Shown in pieces: positions 6,889 to 9,653 of a stretch of DNA of 9,653 nucleotides. The translations under genes and the position numbers were made by a program. Every line of letters begins with the position of its first letter. The first letter of the stretch is position 1. Source of the stretch: JAGQLF01 sp964635995. GTDB lineage: Bacteria; Patescibacteriota; Dojkabacteria; J137. Where the stretch lies: the NCBI GenBank assembly GCA_964635995.1, contig CAZWRA010000038.1:1-9653 (forward strand), in the 5' to 3' direction. Under the pieces are notes generated by a model. That model did not search any database. It saw only the letters and a list, made by a program, of their open reading frames with translations, and was not told the origin of the DNA.

Positions 6889-7298
6889 AAGTTAAATTAG
6901 TAACACCATACGGAGCTATTTTTGTATCTGAAAAGGTAGAGAAATTTACAATTCCTACAGAAGGAGGAGTAATAACTATTCTAGATGATCATGTTCCAAT
7001 GATCTCAATTGTAGCTCCAGGAGAAGTTCTAATTTTAAAGGAAGATGGAGAAGAAGAAGTTTTAGCTGTCTCTAGAGGTATTATTGAAATAAGACAGGAA
7101 AGTGAGATTTATGTTCTTGCAGACACAGCTGAGCGAGCAGAAGAAATAGACGTTTCTAGGGCTGAAGAAGCAAGAATTGCTGCAGAAGAGTTCTTACAAA
7201 AGCAACATAACCTAGAAAGTGTTGAGTTCGCAAGAATTCAGGCTAAGATTGAAAAAGAATTAGCCCGAATTGCTGTTGCGAAAAAATGGAGAAAATAA
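6885..7298 (+). CDS. atpC: ATP synthase F1 subunit epsilon
   Basis: The 137-residue length is normal. The N-terminal beta-sandwich (about 1-85) shows TPYGAIFVSEKVEKFTIPTE, ITILDDHVPMISIVAPGEV and VSRGIIEIR, as expected for the part that sits on the c-ring. It is followed by a complete two-helix C-terminal domain (about 92-137, EEIDVSRAEEARIAAEEF... ending AKKWRK), the element that can extend into F1 and inhibit ATP hydrolysis. It closes the operon. No Shine-Dalgarno site precedes it. The start comes from the ATGA overlap with the small gene before it, and the next in-frame features fit only this start. Confidence 0.96.
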   Translation: MKVKLVTPYGAIFVSEKVEKFTIPTEGGVITILDDHVPMISIVAPGEVLILKEDGEEEVLAVSRGIIEIRQESEIYVLADTAERAEEIDVSRAEEARIAAEEFLQKQHNLESVEFARIQAKIEKELARIAVAKKWRK

Positions 7299-7376
7299 TT
7301 ATTGTTCTAATGTTGAGAAAGTCAATTTACCAGAATCATCAACTGTAAGAATAATTTGGTCTACTATTATTCCCAT
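7299..7376 (-). CDS. Possible minus-strand peptide, 25 aa
   Basis: An ATG-started frame on the minus strand reads MGIIVDQIILTVDDSGKLTF and closes STLEQ, with its TAA touching the atpC stop tail to tail. It resembles protein in composition but is short and has no promoter or Shine-Dalgarno sequence that I can see. It may well be chance. It is listed because the spacer holds nothing else apart from the trpS promoter. Confidence 0.15.
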   Translation of the reverse strand: MGIIVDQIILTVDDSGKLTFSTLEQ

Positions 7377-7382
7377 GTATAC

Positions 7383-7410
7383 TTAATCTCAACAGATTTA
7401 CTGCTATAAT
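7383..7410 (+). promoter_or_regulatory. Extended -10 promoter of trpS
   Basis: TGC directly followed by TATAAT (-10 box 7405-7410) forms an extended -10 element. A weak -35 candidate, TTAATC, lies at 7383-7388 with a 16-base spacer. The expected transcription start, about 6 to 8 bases past the -10 box, falls at 7416-7418, right at the trpS ATG (7419). The transcript should therefore have almost no leader. Confidence 0.65.
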
Positions 7411-7418
7411 TGTCTATC

Positions 7419-8408
7419 ATGAAAAAAAGGATATTAACTGGAGACAGACCTACAGGACCTCTACATTTAGGACATTTTGTAGGTTCAGTACAAAATAGAG
7501 TAAAATTTCAAGATGAATATGATCTGTTCTATTTAATCGCAGATGTTCAAGCTTTAACAGATAATTATGATAATCCTGAAAAAGTGAGAAGTAATGTACT
7601 TCAGGTTGCTCAGGATAATCTTTCATGCGGACTTGATCCCGATAAAAGCACAATTTTCATTCAATCTATGATTCCAGAAATTGCTGAGCTTACAGTCTAT
7701 TTCATGAATCTAGTTTCGTTAAATGAGATTTTAAGAAATCCTACAGTTAAAACAGAAATTAAAGAAAAACAATTTGAAGATTCTACTCCTTTTGGATTTG
7801 TAGCTTATCCAATTAGCCAAGCAGCAGATATTTTAGTAGTCAGATCTCATTTAGTGCCAGTTGGTAAAGATCAAGCGCCGATGATCGAACTTTCTAGAAC
7901 TGTAGCTAAAAGATTTAATAAAATTTATAAGAAAGAAGTTTTTCCTCTACCTAAAGCTCACTTTGGAGTTGAAGTTAATCTTGTAGGTACAGATGGAGAT
8001 TCTAAAATGAGTAAATCCAAAGGCAATACAATTAATCTAAATGATGATCCTGAAACAGTAAAAGAAAAAGTTAAGAAGATGTATACAGATCCAACAAGAC
8101 TAAAAGCAACCGATCCTGGAAAAGTTGAAGGAAATCCAGTATTTATTTATCATGATGCATTTAATCCAAATACCGAGGAGGTCAATGATTTAAAAGAGAG
8201 ATATAAGACAGGAAAGGTTGGTGATGTTGAAGTTAAAGAAAAATTAGCAATCGCTATAAATAATTTTTTTGAACCTATCCGAGAGAGACGAAAATTATTC
8301 CCACTAGCTGAAGTAGAAGAAATAGTTATGGAAGGTACTAAAAAAACAAGAAATGAGGCAATTGAGACTATGAAGATGGTAAAAGAAGTTATGAAAATAA
8401 ACTATTAA
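7419..8408 (+). CDS. trpS: Tryptophan--tRNA ligase
   Basis: This 329-residue class I aminoacyl-tRNA synthetase charges tRNA-Trp with tryptophan. It starts MKKRILTGDRPTGPLHLGHF, with the HIGH-type motif HLGH at 16-19. The KMSKS loop is complete at 196-200 (GDSKMSKSKGN). In between are family segments DLFYLIADVQALTD (35-48) and PVGKDQAPMIELSR (147-160). The C-terminal helical domain that reads the anticodon is whole, and length is normal. A TTG at 7410 in the same frame is rejected as start because it overlaps the -10 box. All Trp codons I checked in the window are TGG. The stop TAA overlaps that of the convergent carboxypeptidase gene. Confidence 0.96.
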   Translation: MKKRILTGDRPTGPLHLGHFVGSVQNRVKFQDEYDLFYLIADVQALTDNYDNPEKVRSNVLQVAQDNLSCGLDPDKSTIFIQSMIPEIAELTVYFMNLVSLNEILRNPTVKTEIKEKQFEDSTPFGFVAYPISQAADILVVRSHLVPVGKDQAPMIELSRTVAKRFNKIYKKEVFPLPKAHFGVEVNLVGTDGDSKMSKSKGNTINLNDDPETVKEKVKKMYTDPTRLKATDPGKVEGNPVFIYHDAFNPNTEEVNDLKERYKTGKVGDVEVKEKLAIAINNFFEPIRERRKLFPLAEVEEIVMEGTKKTRNEAIETMKMVKEVMKINY

Positions 8409-8989
8409 AGAGTTTCTAACCAATCCCTAAGAATCATTCCTGAATTCTCATAACTATTCATATTTTCTATCCCTATCCATCTATAGTGCCAAGGTTCAAA
8501 TCTATAGCCTGATTGTTCTTCTGTTCCTTCAGGATACGACAATACAAATCCGTATGTTGAATCATTCTGATCTAACCAGGTCCATAAAGCCTCATTTTGC
8601 CCACAATATCCTTCAAACGCATTACATTCAGTTGCATTAAGATCAACTGTTGTACCTAACTGATGTTCAGAGAATCCAGGAATTGCAGATATTCTGTTTG
8701 CCTCAGTTAGTGCTTTAGCCCTGTCGTAACCAAAAACATTTTGATTCCAATCCACCCAGTAATTAAAGGTCTCAACTTGTGTTTCAAAAGATCTATATGA
8801 AGAAGTTGAGCTTATATTATAACCGGCAGCTTGAGCCGTTAATATCAATTCCTCGAGGTAAGGGTGTAATCTCTTTTCCATAATGTATTCTACTCCATTC
8901 ACATTATAGTACTCAGTTTGGGGTATGTAGCTTGAAGGGAGTCTTGTATCCTTATCTATTGGAGCTAAATTAACAATCGATACATAACG
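8405..8989 (-). CDS. VanY-type D-Ala-D-Ala carboxypeptidase (M15B), start unresolved
   Basis: This is a zinc peptidase of the family that trims the terminal D-Ala from peptidoglycan stem peptides. Numbered from the first normal start codon (GTG at 8902), the motifs are SSYRSFETQ (34-42), SEHQLGTTVD (78-87) with zinc ligands His80 and Asp87, and EPWH (136-139) with catalytic Glu136 and ligand His139. All key residues are present. Conserved sequence continues upstream of the GTG: IVNLAPIDKDTRLPSSYIP, the usual 'LVN...LP..Y.P' lead-in of the family. That part is open only back to a TAG at 8990-8992, with no ATG, GTG or TTG. No signal peptide is visible, so either a rare start codon or a frame change from the upstream gene is needed. 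Confidence 0.88.
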   Translation of the reverse strand, partial: RYVSIVNLAPIDKDTRLPSSYIPQTEYYNVNGVEYIMEKRLHPYLEELILTAQAAGYNISSTSSYRSFETQVETFNYWVDWNQNVFGYDRAKALTEANRISAIPGFSEHQLGTTVDLNATECNAFEGYCGQNEALWTWLDQNDSTYGFVLSYPEGTEEQSGYRFEPWHYRWIGIENMNSYENSGMILRDWLETL

Positions 8990-9653
8990 CTAGTTCAACG
9001 TGAGTTTCATAAATTACGCCATCTTCACATCTAGCATTTTTAAAACTTTCTATTCCATCAGATAGATAATAATAATTTTCTGAATCTAAACTAAAAAACA
9101 CTTTTATCTTTCCATATAAATTACAATCTCCAATCAACACATGTGCTTCTCCTATTTTTATTGAATTTGGGTTCTCATTAATTATTATTTCATTACTCTC
9201 CAATACTATTTCTGTAACATTTAAGGATTCTGTTTCAAGTTCATCAGCTACTATTTCTTTAAGACTGTCGATTGAAGCTTTATCTTCATGAATTACTTTA
9301 TTTATAGGATCCTTATGATCAATTAAATCAATATCAATATTTCTCTCTTTAATTAATTTATTATTTTTGTAAATTTCCATTTTTCTGTGTTCATGTGTGT
9401 CGAATCCATCTTTTCCTTCAAAAACTAATGTAACCTCAGAGATAAGATTATTAAGTTCTTTTGTTTTAGTATCGAAAGCAATATTTGTAACAATTTCTTC
9501 AGAAGTATCTTGTGTTTCGTATGTTTTATTTCTTTCTAGAGAGCTTTCATGAAGTTGTTTTGTTATTCCTGTAGGAAATGAGTAATAAATTTCTGCAGTT
9601 AGTTTAAAATGTACCCCATAAGCTGGACAGAAAAAAGAGGTGTAATTAGATAT
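8970..9653 (-). CDS. Unrecognised protein, 5' end outside window
   Basis: This frame is open from the right edge to TAA at 8970-8972, giving 227 visible residues. An internal ATG exists at 9380, but open sequence with the same composition continues upstream, so the true start is probably outside. The visible part has alternating hydrophobic and polar strands (VHFKLTAEIYYSF, ISEVTLVFEGKDGF, AHVLIGDCNLYGKIKVFFSL), many acidic residues, five cysteines including C-I-D-C at the end, and no membrane helix. It may be a beta-rich extracytoplasmic protein, but I know no family. Its end overlaps the carboxypeptidase frame by about 20 bases. A +1 shift there would fuse the two into one secreted multidomain enzyme. 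Confidence 0.6.
   Translation of the reverse strand: MSNYTSFFCPAYGVHFKLTAEIYYSFPTGITKQLHESSLERNKTYETQDTSEEIVTNIAFDTKTKELNNLISEVTLVFEGKDGFDTHEHRKMEIYKNNKLIKERNIDIDLIDHKDPINKVIHEDKASIDSLKEIVADELETESLNVTEIVLESNEIIINENPNSIKIGEAHVLIGDCNLYGKIKVFFSLDSENYYYLSDGIESFKNARCEDGVIYETHVELALCIDC

Noticed and set aside
7349..7372. Inverted repeat GAATAAT/ATTATTC as a terminator of the atp operon
   Set aside because: The stem is only seven bases, almost all A-T, with a ten-base loop and no following T run.
7410..7421. TTG at 7410 as the start of trpS
   Set aside because: It overlaps the -10 box, would lie upstream of the predicted transcription start, and adds only three residues before the family-typical MKKRILTG start.
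1..9653. A general alternative code with UGA as Gly or Trp
   Set aside because: The long genes (atpA, atpD, atpG, trpS) contain many Gly and Trp codons, and not one is TGA in frame. A genome that used UGA freely would show several. Only the short gene at 6718 raises the question.

Overview
The window is AT-rich, roughly one third G+C by eye. It carries a complete F-type ATP synthase operon on the + strand (atpI-B-E-F-H-A-G-D-C), then trpS on the same strand. Two minus-strand genes converge on trpS: a VanY-type M15B carboxypeptidase and an unrecognised protein that runs off the right edge. I see no tRNA, rRNA, CRISPR array, insertion sequence or intrinsic terminator. Most starts lack a Shine-Dalgarno sequence, one mRNA looks leaderless, several genes overlap by 1 to 4 bases, and the delta subunit is cut down. 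Together these suggest a small-genome, fast-evolving bacterium. A Patescibacteria/CPR lineage is my best guess, but this is inference and no marker gene here proves it.

Layout. Bases 1-123 hold an undecidable gene end and a good sigma-70-type promoter (TTAACA, 17 bases, TATAAT). Bases 124-2227 encode the Fo and stalk parts: AtpI/AtpZ-like protein, subunits a, c, b and an 80-residue delta that keeps only the C-terminal domain. Bases 2244-7298 encode F1: alpha, gamma, beta and epsilon. Every gene junction within F1 carries one or two small unknown genes: 28 and 78 codons between alpha and gamma, 88 between gamma and beta, and about 56 between beta and epsilon. They are joined to their neighbours by ATGA, TAATG or TAAATG junctions or very short gaps, so they are probably translated with the enzyme. 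Bases 7299-7418 are a spacer with an extended -10 promoter for trpS (7419-8408). trpS and the carboxypeptidase share a TTAA palindrome as their opposing stops.

How the genes work together. Nine genes give every subunit of an ATP synthase. The c subunit has Glu in helix 1 as well as the Glu-Ser-Thr-x-x-Tyr site in helix 2, the two-carboxylate pattern linked to Na+ coupling in Fusobacterium. The four inserted small genes are candidates for lineage-specific assembly, stalk or regulatory factors. This is the most unusual part of the window.

Two reading problems deserve attention. The small gene between beta and epsilon has an in-frame TGA at codon 35 but otherwise runs neatly into an ATGA overlap with atpC. 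The conserved start of the carboxypeptidase lies upstream of any normal start codon and is open only back to a TAG, in a frame one base away from the upstream gene. TGA is not used inside any of the long genes, so a general UGA-to-Gly or UGA-to-Trp code is not supported.
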